The notes under the pieces were generated by a model. It made no database searches, was not told the origin of the DNA, and saw only the letters and a list, made by a program, of their open reading frames with translations. A stretch of DNA of 64,000 nt from Salarchaeum sp. JOR-1 (GTDB taxonomy: Archaea > Halobacteriota > Halobacteria > Halobacteriales > Halobacteriaceae). The position numbers and the translations under genes are program-made. The stretch lies in assembly GCF_007833275.1 (NCBI RefSeq), contig NZ_CP042241.1:2108001-2172000 (forward strand), given 5' to 3'. Below are positions 32,487-39,790 of this stretch, piece by piece; the stretch's first letter is position 1; the number at the start of each line of letters is the position of its first letter.

Positions 32487-32692
32487 TTCTCAGAGTGCGT
32501 TACTCCCCGTAGTGAACTCTATCGCTGGCGAATCCCTCGACTCCATAGAGTCAGCGGGGATTTGAACCAGGGAACGAAGCGCCGCGGAGTGACCGAGGAG
32601 GACTTCCCTAGCGGGCAGTCTCACGGGGCTATTCTCGGGAGTGCCGACGCTCCCCGAACGCCTTATCCGGAATCCGATACAATCGCGGGGTG
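32487..32692. other. Intergenic region after tRNA-Glu with an inverted T-arm copy
   Basis: About 200 bp without a convincing gene. GGGGATTTGAACC at 32556-32568 is the reverse complement of the T-arm core of the adjacent tRNA-Glu (GGTTCAAATCCCC). It may be a scar of tRNA-targeted recombination. GACTCCATAGAGTC nearby is a short palindrome. Confidence 0.5.
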
Positions 32693-33076
32693 ATGACGGA
32701 GTGGTCGCTGCCCGACGGCTGGACGGTGTGGAGCGACGAGGACGGCGGACGCACAGTGTTGGTGTTCCGGCCGGACGTGTTCGACGGCGCGGACTTCCCC
32801 GCGCCCTGCCTGCCGACCATCTACGTGAGCCGTCGCAGTCCCGGCACGCGGCTCCGACAGCGCGACCGAACGGCGGGGCCGTGGCACGTCTCGCTCTCCC
32901 TCGAACCGGAAGTCCGCGTCGCTGCCGCGGACGAGACCGTGGACACGCGCCGGGAGGCCGTCGCGGCGGCCACCCGCCTCGCGGAGCGCTTCGCGAACGG
33001 CGAGGTGGCGTACCGGGACGCCTACCAGGTGCCCCGCGAGGACTACCTGGACGAACTCGACCGGCTCACGAACTGA
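32693..33076 (+). CDS. Uncharacterised haloarchaeal protein (DUF5820-like)
   Basis: A 127-residue acidic protein beginning MTEWSLPDGWTVWSDEDGGR. The conserved stretch FPAPCLPTIYVSRRSP and the ending YQVPREDYLDELDRL match a haloarchaea-specific family I recall as DUF5820. No catalytic motif is evident. The GTG at 32690 is one codon upstream and equally possible. The 3' end overlaps the convergent kinase-like gene by 11 bp. Confidence 0.75.
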   Translation: MTEWSLPDGWTVWSDEDGGRTVLVFRPDVFDGADFPAPCLPTIYVSRRSPGTRLRQRDRTAGPWHVSLSLEPEVRVAAADETVDTRREAVAAATRLAERFANGEVAYRDAYQVPREDYLDELDRLTN

Positions 33077-33518
33077 GCCAGTCCGCGACCCGCCGGCTGG
33101 CGAGCGAGAACGCCGTTTCTTCGGGAAGGATTCGCGTGTCCACGGTGAAGTCCGCGTCCGCGGTCGCCTCTTGCTCGCGGAACGCCCGGTGGATGGTTCT
33201 GACGCCCGGTTCGCCTATCGAGTCCGCGCGCTCCCAGTCCCGGCGGAGGCAGGTGTCGAGGGCGGCGGTGACGTACAGGCAGTACGCGTCGTCGAGGTCG
33301 CGCGCCCACCCCCGCCAGTCGGGGTCGTGGAACGTGCCGTCGAGGACGACGAGAGGGTGCTCGCGGCGGCGCGCTTCGGCGTCGTCGAGCAGGCGCTCGT
33401 AGGTGCGAGTGGTGTAGTCGTCGGAGTGGAGGACGGGGGCGTCGAAGCGCTCCGCGAGGCGGGTCGCGAGCGTGGTCTTCCCGGCAGCCGGCGGGCCGAA
33501 GACGACGAGCAGGCTCAT
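33066..33518 (-). CDS. P-loop kinase-like protein
   Basis: A 150-residue P-loop protein with Walker A FGPPAAGKTTLATRLAERF (about residues 7-25) and an aspartate pair in LHSDDYTTRTY, where nucleoside or small-molecule kinases bind substrate. VVLDGTFHDPDWRGWARDLD resembles a Walker B/lid region. It resembles zeta-toxin, gluconate and adenylylsulfate kinases in general design. The substrate is unknown. It converges on the DUF5820-like gene. Confidence 0.8.
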   Translation of the reverse strand: MSLLVVFGPPAAGKTTLATRLAERFDAPVLHSDDYTTRTYERLLDDAEARRREHPLVVLDGTFHDPDWRGWARDLDDAYCLYVTAALDTCLRRDWERADSIGEPGVRTIHRAFREQEATADADFTVDTRILPEETAFSLASRRVADWLSS

Positions 33519-33562
33519 GCGGGGACGGGAGGCTTATGCGTGTTCACCGGCAACTCCCGAGC

Positions 33563-34006
33563 ATGTTGACGCTCGTCGGGACGCGGCTCGCAGACCCCGG
33601 GACGGAGTTCGTCTACCGGGGCGAGGCGAGCGCTTGCGAGGACTGTCCGTACCGCAAGCAGTGCCTGAACCTCACCGAGGGCGTCCGGTACGAGGTGACC
33701 GACGTCCGAAAGAACGGCCAGGAACTCGACTGCGGCGTGCACGACGGCGGCGTGGTCGCCGTGGACGTGGAACCCGCGAGCGTCCGCGCGAACGTCCCGT
33801 CGAAGGGCGCGTACGCCGGCAGCAGGGGCCAGTTGCTGGGGCCGTGTCCGCACACCGAGTGCCCGAGCCACGAGTACTGCGAGCCGATGGGCGTGGACTT
33901 CGACGAGAACCGGAAAATCGAGGAGATCGTCGGCGACCCGCCCCACGACTACTGCGCGCTCGGCCGGGAGTTGACGCTCGTGGAGTTCGCGCCCGAGGGC
34001 GACTGA
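33563..34006 (+). CDS. UPF0179 family protein
   Basis: A 147-residue protein of the archaeal UPF0179 family, start MLTLVGTRLADPGTEFVYRG. Ten or so cysteines cluster in CEDCPYRKQCLN, CPHTECPSHEYC and YCALG, which suggests Fe-S or zinc binding. The function is unknown. ATG 33563 is preferred over the frame upstream because it opens the family's conserved N-terminus. Its last 58 bp overlap the 3' end of the convergent aspartoacylase-like gene. Confidence 0.87.
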   Translation: MLTLVGTRLADPGTEFVYRGEASACEDCPYRKQCLNLTEGVRYEVTDVRKNGQELDCGVHDGGVVAVDVEPASVRANVPSKGAYAGSRGQLLGPCPHTECPSHEYCEPMGVDFDENRKIEEIVGDPPHDYCALGRELTLVEFAPEGD

Positions 34007-34785
34007 CCGAGCGAGTCCTGTTTCTGTCCGTGGTAGCCGAACTGGTTCGCGTACCCGTACGGTGAGAGGAGCACGGGGTAGAAGTCGCGGTCGGCGCGGA
34101 TGACTTCGCCGTCGGCGGCGGCGACGGGGTCGCCCGCCTCGACGAACGAGAAGTTCTCCGCGAACACCTCGTACTCGTCGGCCGCGGGTTTCGGAATCGG
34201 GTCGCCCATCGTGAACGCCGGGAGTTCGCGTTCGACGGCGTCACCGGGGAGCGCGCCTTCCACCGTGAGGAACTCCCGGGCGAGCGTGTACGCGTTCTCC
34301 GCCGCTGTCTCCGAGCCCTGGAGGCCGGCTTCGACCTCGACGATGTCGGCGTCCGCGGCGAAGAGACGGCCGTCGCCGAAGTCCTGCGTGTCCACGAGCG
34401 CCACGACGGAGAGCCGCGGGACGATGCGCTGGACGTGCGCGGCGCGCCCGTCGCTCACCGCGAACGGGTCGGCGTGGGACTGCGTGGAGTGAATGGAGAA
34501 CACGGTCATCCCCTGCACTTCTGCCGCGAGCTCCTGCGCGAGCTGTCGCTCGTGGGCGTCCGCGGGCGTGTCCGGCGTGAACGACCGGTTCAGGTCGGAG
34601 TCCACGTACCGGACGCCGCGCTCTAGGGCTTTCTCGTTGACGACGATGCACTTCACGGGGCGTTCGACGTCCGGGTCGTCGTCGAGGAGTCGCTCTATCG
34701 CGCGAACCCCACAGGGTTCGTCGCCGTGCACTCCGCCGACGACGGCCAACTCGGGGTCGCCGTCGCCCAACTGTTCGACGCGCAT
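33949..34785 (-). CDS. Succinylglutamate desuccinylase/aspartoacylase-like zinc hydrolase, second copy
   Basis: A 278-residue AstE/aspartoacylase family member, related only distantly to the one at 27144-28166. Zinc ligands lie in VVGGVHGDEPCGVRAIERLL (HGDE, about residues 20-23) and FSIHSTQSHADPF. The substrate-binding arginine is in DSDLNRSFTPDTP. The beta-rich C-terminal part includes FSFVEAGDPVAAADGEVIRA. The final 19 residues (GQSPSG onward) are antisense to UPF0179 and look like read-through, as if the original stop had been lost. The substrate is unknown. Confidence 0.83.
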   Translation of the reverse strand: MRVEQLGDGDPELAVVGGVHGDEPCGVRAIERLLDDDPDVERPVKCIVVNEKALERGVRYVDSDLNRSFTPDTPADAHERQLAQELAAEVQGMTVFSIHSTQSHADPFAVSDGRAAHVQRIVPRLSVVALVDTQDFGDGRLFAADADIVEVEAGLQGSETAAENAYTLAREFLTVEGALPGDAVERELPAFTMGDPIPKPAADEYEVFAENFSFVEAGDPVAAADGEVIRADRDFYPVLLSPYGYANQFGYHGQKQDSLGQSPSGANSTSVNSRPSAQ

Positions 34786-34888
34786 TCACTCGATAGGAGG
34801 GGCGCGTTCGCCAAGTGCGTTGCGCTCCCCTCCGGAGCCTGCGACGACCGCTCCGCCGCAGCCGCGCGAGCGCCGCGTAATCCGCAGT

Positions 34889-34897
34889 GCTTAAACG
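34889..34897 (+). promoter_or_regulatory. TATA box of tRNA-Leu(CAA)
   Basis: GCTTAAACG is centred about 31 bp before the first base of tRNA-Leu(CAA). Confidence 0.5.
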
Positions 34898-34923
34898 CGC
34901 CACACTCCGATTCAGGGTCGCGT

Positions 34924-35008
34924 GCGGGGGTCGCCAAGCCTGGTCAACGGCGGCGGGTTCAAGCCCCGCTCTCGTAGGAGTTCAAGGGTTCGAATCCCTT
35001 CCCCCGCA
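34924..35008 (+). tRNA. tRNA-Leu (anticodon CAA)
   Basis: A class II tRNA with a long variable arm. The acceptor stem GCGGGGG pairs with CCCCCGC, with discriminator A. The D arm is GCCAAGCCTGGTCAACGGC. The anticodon stem GCGGG pairs with CCCGC around the loop TTCAAGC, giving CAA. The variable arm is TCTCGTAGGAGTTC and the T arm AAGGGTTCGAATCCCTT. Its 3' end is duplicated 101 bp downstream. Confidence 0.95.
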
Positions 35009-35111
35009 TGTGTGCGCGAGAGCGCGAACATGCACGAGGGACGATTCGAATCACGTCAGTCGCAGCCCGAACGGGTCGTCTGACGGCGGTTCGAATCCCT
35101 TCCCCCGCATG
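34987..35111 (+). repeat. Direct repeat of the tRNA-Leu(CAA) 3' end (att-like scar)
   Basis: The 24 bp at 34987-35010, covering the T arm, the 3' acceptor strand and the next TG, recur exactly at 35088-35111. A shorter copy, CTTCCCCCGCA, occurs near 35145. Duplicated tRNA 3' ends are the usual product of integration by tyrosine recombinases. Only about 77 bp separate the copies and no integrase is present, so this looks like a scar. Confidence 0.7.
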
Positions 35112-35220
35112 GTCAGTCCATGCGTGGAAGTCCGCGAGGCGGACTTCCCCCGCAAACTCACGTGCCCGATAGCGGTCGCTTCATCGACGTCTTCTTGCCG
35201 GTGCCGTCGTTCGTTCGACT
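35009..35220. other. Intergenic region after tRNA-Leu(CAA)
   Basis: About 210 bp without a gene. It contains the second and third copies of the tRNA 3' end and two short palindromes (GTCCGCGAGGCGGAC near 35131). No promoter for the next gene is obvious. Confidence 0.5.
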
Positions 35221-36012
35221 ATGAGCGAACGCGATAGGGCGTCGGTGGTGGAGTCGGCCGCGCGCGCCGGCGCTCGCGTTGCGGACGAGTTCTTCCGAAC
35301 GGACATCGACGTGGAGACCAAAGACGGGAAGACGGACGTGGTGACGCACGCCGACCGGGACGCCCAGCGCGAGGTTATCGAGGCGGTTCGGGAGTCGTTT
35401 CCGGAGGACGCCATCGTGGGCGAGGAGGAGGACGAGCTGAAGGAGGTCCCCGAGCGGGGGCCGGTGTGGGTCATCGACCCCATCGACGGGACGAACAACT
35501 ACGTGCGGGACATCCCGGTGTGGGCGACGAGCGTCGCGGCGGTGGAAGACCGAGAGACGGTGGCGGCGGCGAACGTCCTGCCCGCGCTCGGCGACACCTA
35601 CGTCTCGAACGAGGCGGGCGTGTGGCTGAACGGCGATCCGGTGTCGGTGAGCGGCGAGGACGACCCGGAGGCGTTCACGGTGTCGCCGACGGTCTGGTGG
35701 GCGTTCGCTGACCGCGACGAGTACGCGGGCATCTGCGAGGGCGTCGTCGAGCGGTTCGGCGACATGCGGCGGTTCGGGAGCGCGCAGGTGTCGCTGTCGA
35801 TGGTGGCGGCGGGCCAGTTGGAGGCGACGGTGACGAACGTCGAGACGAACCCCTGGGACACGGTCGCGGGCGTGCACATGATTCGGCAGGCCGGCGGGCG
35901 CGTGACGGACATCGAAGGCGACGAGTGGACGCCGGAGAGCGCGGGCCTGGTGGCGTCGAACGACACCAGACACGAGGCGGTGCTCGCGGCCGCGCGGCGT
36001 GCAATCGAGTAG
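35221..36012 (+). CDS. Inositol monophosphatase family protein
   Basis: A 263-residue Mg2+-dependent phosphatase of the IMPase/FBPase/CysQ family. Metal-binding motifs are IVGEEEDEL, WVIDPIDGTNNYVRDI (canonical DPxDGTxN, about residues 83-98) and NPWDTVAGVHMIRQAGGRVT (canonical WDxAAG). Archaeal members can act on inositol phosphates, fructose-1,6-bisphosphate or 3'-phosphoadenosine phosphate, and the sequence does not decide among them. It precedes the Lrp gene on the same strand with 34 bp between. Confidence 0.93.
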   Translation: MSERDRASVVESAARAGARVADEFFRTDIDVETKDGKTDVVTHADRDAQREVIEAVRESFPEDAIVGEEEDELKEVPERGPVWVIDPIDGTNNYVRDIPVWATSVAAVEDRETVAAANVLPALGDTYVSNEAGVWLNGDPVSVSGEDDPEAFTVSPTVWWAFADRDEYAGICEGVVERFGDMRRFGSAQVSLSMVAAGQLEATVTNVETNPWDTVAGVHMIRQAGGRVTDIEGDEWTPESAGLVASNDTRHEAVLAAARRAIE

Positions 36013-36046
36013 CAAACGTATTGAGTTCCCGAACCCCACGGGGCGT

Positions 36047-36496
36047 ATGGACCTCGACGACACGGACCGCGCCATCCTCCAGGCGCTCCAGGAGGACGCG
36101 CGCGTGCCGTTCAGCGAGATCGCGAGACGCATCGACATGTCGAGCGCGACCGTCCACGACCGCGTGAAGCGCATGGAGGAGGAGGGCGTCATCCGCGGCT
36201 ACCACGCCGACGTCGACCCGGAAGCCATCGGCTACGGCCTCTCGGCCATCGTCGGACTGCGGGTCGAGCAGGGCCGGGAGGACGAGGCGCTCGACCTCCT
36301 GAAGAGCATCGACGGCGTGCAGGAGATAACGCTCACGACGGGCGAGTGGGACATCGTGATGCGGGTGTACGCGCCGGACACGGCGAAACTCCGCGAGCTC
36401 ATGTTCGACCGCATCGCGCAGGTGGAGGGGTTCGCGCGCTCCCAGACGATGGTCGTCCTCGACACCGAGTACCGGACGCACGAGCTCCCGGTCTGA
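36047..36496 (+). CDS. Lrp/AsnC family transcriptional regulator
   Basis: A 149-residue Lrp/AsnC protein. The N-terminal HTH covers about residues 3-50: LDDTDRAILQALQEDARVPF, SEIARRIDMSSATVHDRVKR, then VIRGYHADVDPEAIGYGL. The C-terminal RAM domain contains GVQEITLTTGEWDIVMRVYA and the hydrophobic ligand or dimer surface. The regulon is unknown. ATG 36047 is chosen from the conserved start of the HTH and an ACGTATTG box about 28 bp upstream; the longer frame adds 16 non-conserved residues. Confidence 0.93.
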   Translation: MDLDDTDRAILQALQEDARVPFSEIARRIDMSSATVHDRVKRMEEEGVIRGYHADVDPEAIGYGLSAIVGLRVEQGREDEALDLLKSIDGVQEITLTTGEWDIVMRVYAPDTAKLRELMFDRIAQVEGFARSQTMVVLDTEYRTHELPV

Positions 36497-36537
36497 GACC
36501 GGAAGCGTAAAGCGGCCCCTGAGACGATTTCCCGCAC

Positions 36538-37659
36538 ATGACTTTCCCGGAGACCGACCGCGAGCGAGCGTGGACGGCGGGCGTCGGCGCCGCCCTGCTC
36601 GCGCTCGTCGGTGGGTCCGTCCTCTTCTACGACGCGGTGTACGGTGGGTTCGTCTGGCACTACTTCTGGGGGCCGGTGTACGCGGACGCCCACGGCGCGG
36701 CCTGTGCGGCGTGGAACGGCGGCAGCCCCGTCCTCTACGACAGCGCCGCCCGGTGCGCGCAGGCCGCCGAACCCGTGGCGTACCCCGGGTACACGCTCGT
36801 GAGCGAAGTCGGGTACATGGTGACGCTCATCGTGATGCTCAGCGGCGTCGTCTTCCTCCTCGACCGCCTGACGGTCGGCGAGGACCGCCGGCTGCTGTTC
36901 GCGCTGTTGCCGTTCATGTTCTTCGGCGGCGCGCTCCGCGTCGTCGAGGACGCGAACGACGCGCTCGGCGGGAGCGCCATCAGCTACCCCTGGAACGCGT
37001 TCATCATCAGCCCGCTCATCTACTTCACCGTCTTCTTCCTCGCGGTGGGCGCGCTCGTCGTCGCCGTCTGGCTCTCCCGGCGCGACTACACCGACGACTA
37101 CTACCGGCCGCTCGCCGCCATCGGGAGCGCCGCGCTCGCGCTCGCCCTCGGCTACCTCGGCTACCTCGCCGCGACCACCGACCGCGTCCACTTCATTCCC
37201 GTGTTCACGGTGCTCACCATCGGCATCGCCACCGCGCTCGCCGCGGCGATCTACAAGGGCGCAGACGCGTTCGCGCCAGAAATCAACTACGGCACGGGGT
37301 TCGCGGGCGCGGTCGTCATCTGGGGGCACGCCGTCGACGGCGTGTCGAACGTCATCGGCCTCGACTGGGGCGGCGAACTCGGCTACCCCTACGGCGACCT
37401 CGTCCCGAAACACCCCGTGAACAGCGCCATCGTCGACCTCACTCAGCAGTACGTCCCGCAGGGCGTCACCGCAGTCGTCGGCGACGCCTGGGGGTTCCTC
37501 CTCGTGAAACTGGTCGCGGCGACGTTCGTCGTCTGGCTGTTCAACGACGACCTCTACGATGAGAACCCGCGGTTCGCCGTGCTCCTCCTCGTCGCCGTGC
37601 TCGCGGTCGGTCTCGGCCCGGGGACGCGCGACATGCTCCGCGCGACCTTCGGAATCTAG
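36538..37659 (+). CDS. DUF63 family membrane protein
   Basis: A 373-residue polytopic membrane protein of the archaeal DUF63 family. About eight to ten helices can be seen. Motifs [12 protein letters not shown] near residue 140 and [16 protein letters not shown] near 262 match the family's conserved polar sites inside the membrane region. The function is unknown. It lies 41 bp after the Lrp gene on the same strand and ends 4 bp into the convergent XapX gene. Confidence 0.9.
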   Translation: MTFPETDRERAWTAGVGAALLALVGGSVLFYDAVYGGFVWHYFWGPVYADAHGAACAAWNGGSPVLYDSAARCAQAAEPVAYPGYTLVSEVGYMVTLIVMLSGVVFLLDRLTVGEDRRLLFALLPFMFFGGALRVVEDANDALGGSAISYPWNAFIISPLIYFTVFFLAVGALVVAVWLSRRDYTDDYYRPLAAIGSAALALALGYLGYLAATTDRVHFIPVFTVLTIGIATALAAAIYKGADAFAPEINYGTGFAGAVVIWGHAVDGVSNVIGLDWGGELGYPYGDLVPKHPVNSAIVDLTQQYVPQGVTAVVGDAWGFLLVKLVAATFVVWLFNDDLYDENPRFAVLLLVAVLAVGLGPGTRDMLRATFGI

Positions 37660-37850
37660 AGACCGAGCGCCTCCACGATGTCGTACTGGACGCCCGCGTA
37701 CTCCACGAGCTTGTACCCGACGTAGATACCGACGATCCCCATCACGCCCGCGAGGCTGGGCGGCGCGGGAATCGGCACTTCGAAAAAGCGGAACACTGCG
37801 CCCGTAATCGCGCCGGTGAGGAGCGCGAGGACGACGTACGTGGCGTTCAT
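37656..37850 (-). CDS. XapX domain (DUF1427) small membrane protein
   Basis: A 64-residue protein, [20 protein letters not shown], then [20 protein letters not shown]. Two helices are separated by the conserved FxxPxPAPPxLxGVxGI motif of the XapX family. Members are small inner-membrane proteins of unknown role, found next to varied transport and stress genes. The length is typical. It follows the ferritin-like gene by 25 bp on the same strand. Confidence 0.88.
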   Translation of the reverse strand: MNATYVVLALLTGAITGAVFRFFEVPIPAPPSLAGVMGIVGIYVGYKLVEYAGVQYDIVEALGL

Positions 37851-37875
37851 ACCGCCACGTCGCGCCTACTGGGTG

Positions 37876-38331
37876 TTAGTCGTTCTTGTACTCCGTGCGG
37901 TAGCCGCGGAACTCCGTGCGGTGGGCTTCCTCGTCCGCGAGCAGCGTCACCGCGAGGTCTTCCGTCACGGGGTCGTTCGCGTCCTCGGCGGCGTCGATGA
38001 GTTCGCGGTACGTGTTGATGGCGTCCTCCTCGGCGTCGATGACGCCCTCGATGACGGAGAGCACGTCCGTGGTGTCCTCGGGCGGCTGGAGGCTGTGCTG
38101 GTGGGCCTCGAACTCGCCGGAGCCGGGCGGGGACTCGTCGAGCTGTTTGAGGCGCTCGCCGAGCTGTTCTGCGTGCCCGAGCTCTTCTTGAATGTCCGCC
38201 TGGAGGGACTCCTTGATCTCCTCGGCGCGCACGCCGTCGAGGACGATGGAGTTCGACATGTAGTTCATCACGGTCTCGATTTCGTCCTGATACGCCTGCT
38301 TGAGGAGGCGGGCGACGTCGTTTTTCGACAT
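37876..38331 (-). CDS. Ferritin-like di-iron domain protein
   Basis: A 151-residue four-helix-bundle protein. Metal-ligand-type motifs are DEIETVMNYMSN, DIQEELGHAEQLGERLKQLD (ExxH), VIDAEEDAINTYRELIDAAE and LLADEEAHRTEF (ExxH). This pattern matches bacterioferritin or rubrerythrin-like proteins (archaeal Dps-like/DUF892-like group). It may store iron or remove peroxide. ATG 38331 (MSKNDVARLLKQAYQDEIET) is chosen over a 9-residue upstream extension. Confidence 0.88.
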   Translation of the reverse strand: MSKNDVARLLKQAYQDEIETVMNYMSNSIVLDGVRAEEIKESLQADIQEELGHAEQLGERLKQLDESPPGSGEFEAHQHSLQPPEDTTDVLSVIEGVIDAEEDAINTYRELIDAAEDANDPVTEDLAVTLLADEEAHRTEFRGYRTEYKND

Positions 38332-38387
38332 GCAGGAAGAAGAACGCGCGCGTGCCACTTAGAGTTACTCGCCCCGTCCGCGGGCGG

Positions 38388-39674
38388 TCACTCGCGAATG
38401 CGTTCGACGTGGTCGATGCGGCGCTGCACGAGGGCGGCGGTTCCGATGTCGTCGCGAATCCGGAAGCCGTCTTCCACGTCCGCGAGCGCGGCGCTCGCAC
38501 GTTCCTCTGCCTCGTCGATGGTGGCACCGAGACCGACGACGGCGAAGCTGCGGGAGGTGGTGGTGTAGACGCCGTCGTCGCGGGCGTCGACGCTCGCGTA
38601 GAAGAGGATGGCGTCCTCGCCGACGGAGTCCTCGGTGACGGTGACGCGCGCGCCGGCCTCGGGGTCGGTCGGATAGCCTGCGGGGACGGCGTACTTGCAG
38701 ACGGTGGCAGTGGGTTCGAACGCGAGGTCGGGGAGGGGTTCGCCGTCCCTGGCGGCCGTGAGCACGTCGAGGAGCGGCGTCTCCATGACGGGGAGCGTGT
38801 TCATCGCCTCGGGGTCGCCGAAGCGCGCGTTGAACTCCACCACGTTGACGCCGTCGGCGGTGAGCATGAACTGGCCGTAGAGCACGCCCCGGTACGTCGG
38901 GAGAGCGTCCACGACGGCCTCCAGCACGTCGACGGCGTCGTCGTAGTCCTCGGCGGTCATGAACGGGAGCGTCCGCGAGGCGTCCGAGTAACTCCCCATG
39001 CCGCCGGTGTTCGGGCCCTCGTCGCCCTCGAAGGCGCGCTTGTGATCCTGGACGGCGGGCGTCGGTCGCACGTCGCCGTTCGCGACGAACGCCTGCACCG
39101 TGAACTCCTCGCCGACGAACCGCTCCTCCAGCACGACTTCGTCGTAGTCCTCCTCGCGGAGGTACGCCTTCGCCTCTTCTTTCGTCACCTGGTCGCCCGT
39201 GACTTTCACGCCCTTCCCGCCGGTGAGGCCCGCGGGCTTCACCGCGAGGTCGCCGTCGTAGGCGTCGATGTACTCGCAGGCGGCCTCGGTGTCGGTGAAC
39301 GTCTCGAAGTCGGGACAGCCCGGGATGTCGTGGTCGCGCATGAACTCGCGCTGGAACGCCTTGTCCGTCTCGATGCGAGCGTCGGCCTCCCGCGGGCCGA
39401 ACGCGTACACGTCCGCCGCTTCGAGAGCGTCCACCACGCCGGCGGCGAGCGGCGTCTCGGGGCCGATGACCGCGAGGTCGGCGTTCACGGCCTCGGCGTG
39501 CGCGGCGACCGCGTCCGGGTCGGTCTCGTCCAGCGTCTCGAACGACTCGGCGAGCGCGTCGATGCCGGGGTTGCGGTTGCTCGCGCACGCGTGGAGGTCG
39601 CAGTCCGACGCGAGCGAGCGAGCGACGGCGTGTTCGCGGCCGCCGCCGCCGACGAGGAGCACGGTCTCGGTCAT
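38388..39674 (-). CDS. purD: Phosphoribosylamine-glycine ligase PurD
   Basis: A 428-residue ATP-grasp enzyme making glycinamide ribonucleotide, step two of de novo purine synthesis. The N-domain starts MTETVLLVGGGGREHAVARS. The ATP-grasp part contains YDGDLAVKPAGLTGGKGVKV and the metal-binding VNVVEFNARFGDPEAMNTLP. The C-terminal domain ends with the RRDIG-like VQRRIDHVERI. A CCTTTACACT box about 27 bp upstream supports the ATG. It is divergent from the DUF255 gene. purF lies 13 kb away, so purine genes are dispersed here. Confidence 0.97.
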   Translation of the reverse strand: MTETVLLVGGGGREHAVARSLASDCDLHACASNRNPGIDALAESFETLDETDPDAVAAHAEAVNADLAVIGPETPLAAGVVDALEAADVYAFGPREADARIETDKAFQREFMRDHDIPGCPDFETFTDTEAACEYIDAYDGDLAVKPAGLTGGKGVKVTGDQVTKEEAKAYLREEDYDEVVLEERFVGEEFTVQAFVANGDVRPTPAVQDHKRAFEGDEGPNTGGMGSYSDASRTLPFMTAEDYDDAVDVLEAVVDALPTYRGVLYGQFMLTADGVNVVEFNARFGDPEAMNTLPVMETPLLDVLTAARDGEPLPDLAFEPTATVCKYAVPAGYPTDPEAGARVTVTEDSVGEDAILFYASVDARDDGVYTTTSRSFAVVGLGATIDEAEERASAALADVEDGFRIRDDIGTAALVQRRIDHVERIRE

Positions 39675-39790
39675 ACGCGACGAGAGTGAACAAAGGAGTG
39701 TAAAGGTTGCTCTTGGCACGGAAGTCAGTATCCGCGTTCGTGTATATCCTTGAACTCCGTGTTTTTCCGGGCGGCCCCCGAAACAGGGGT

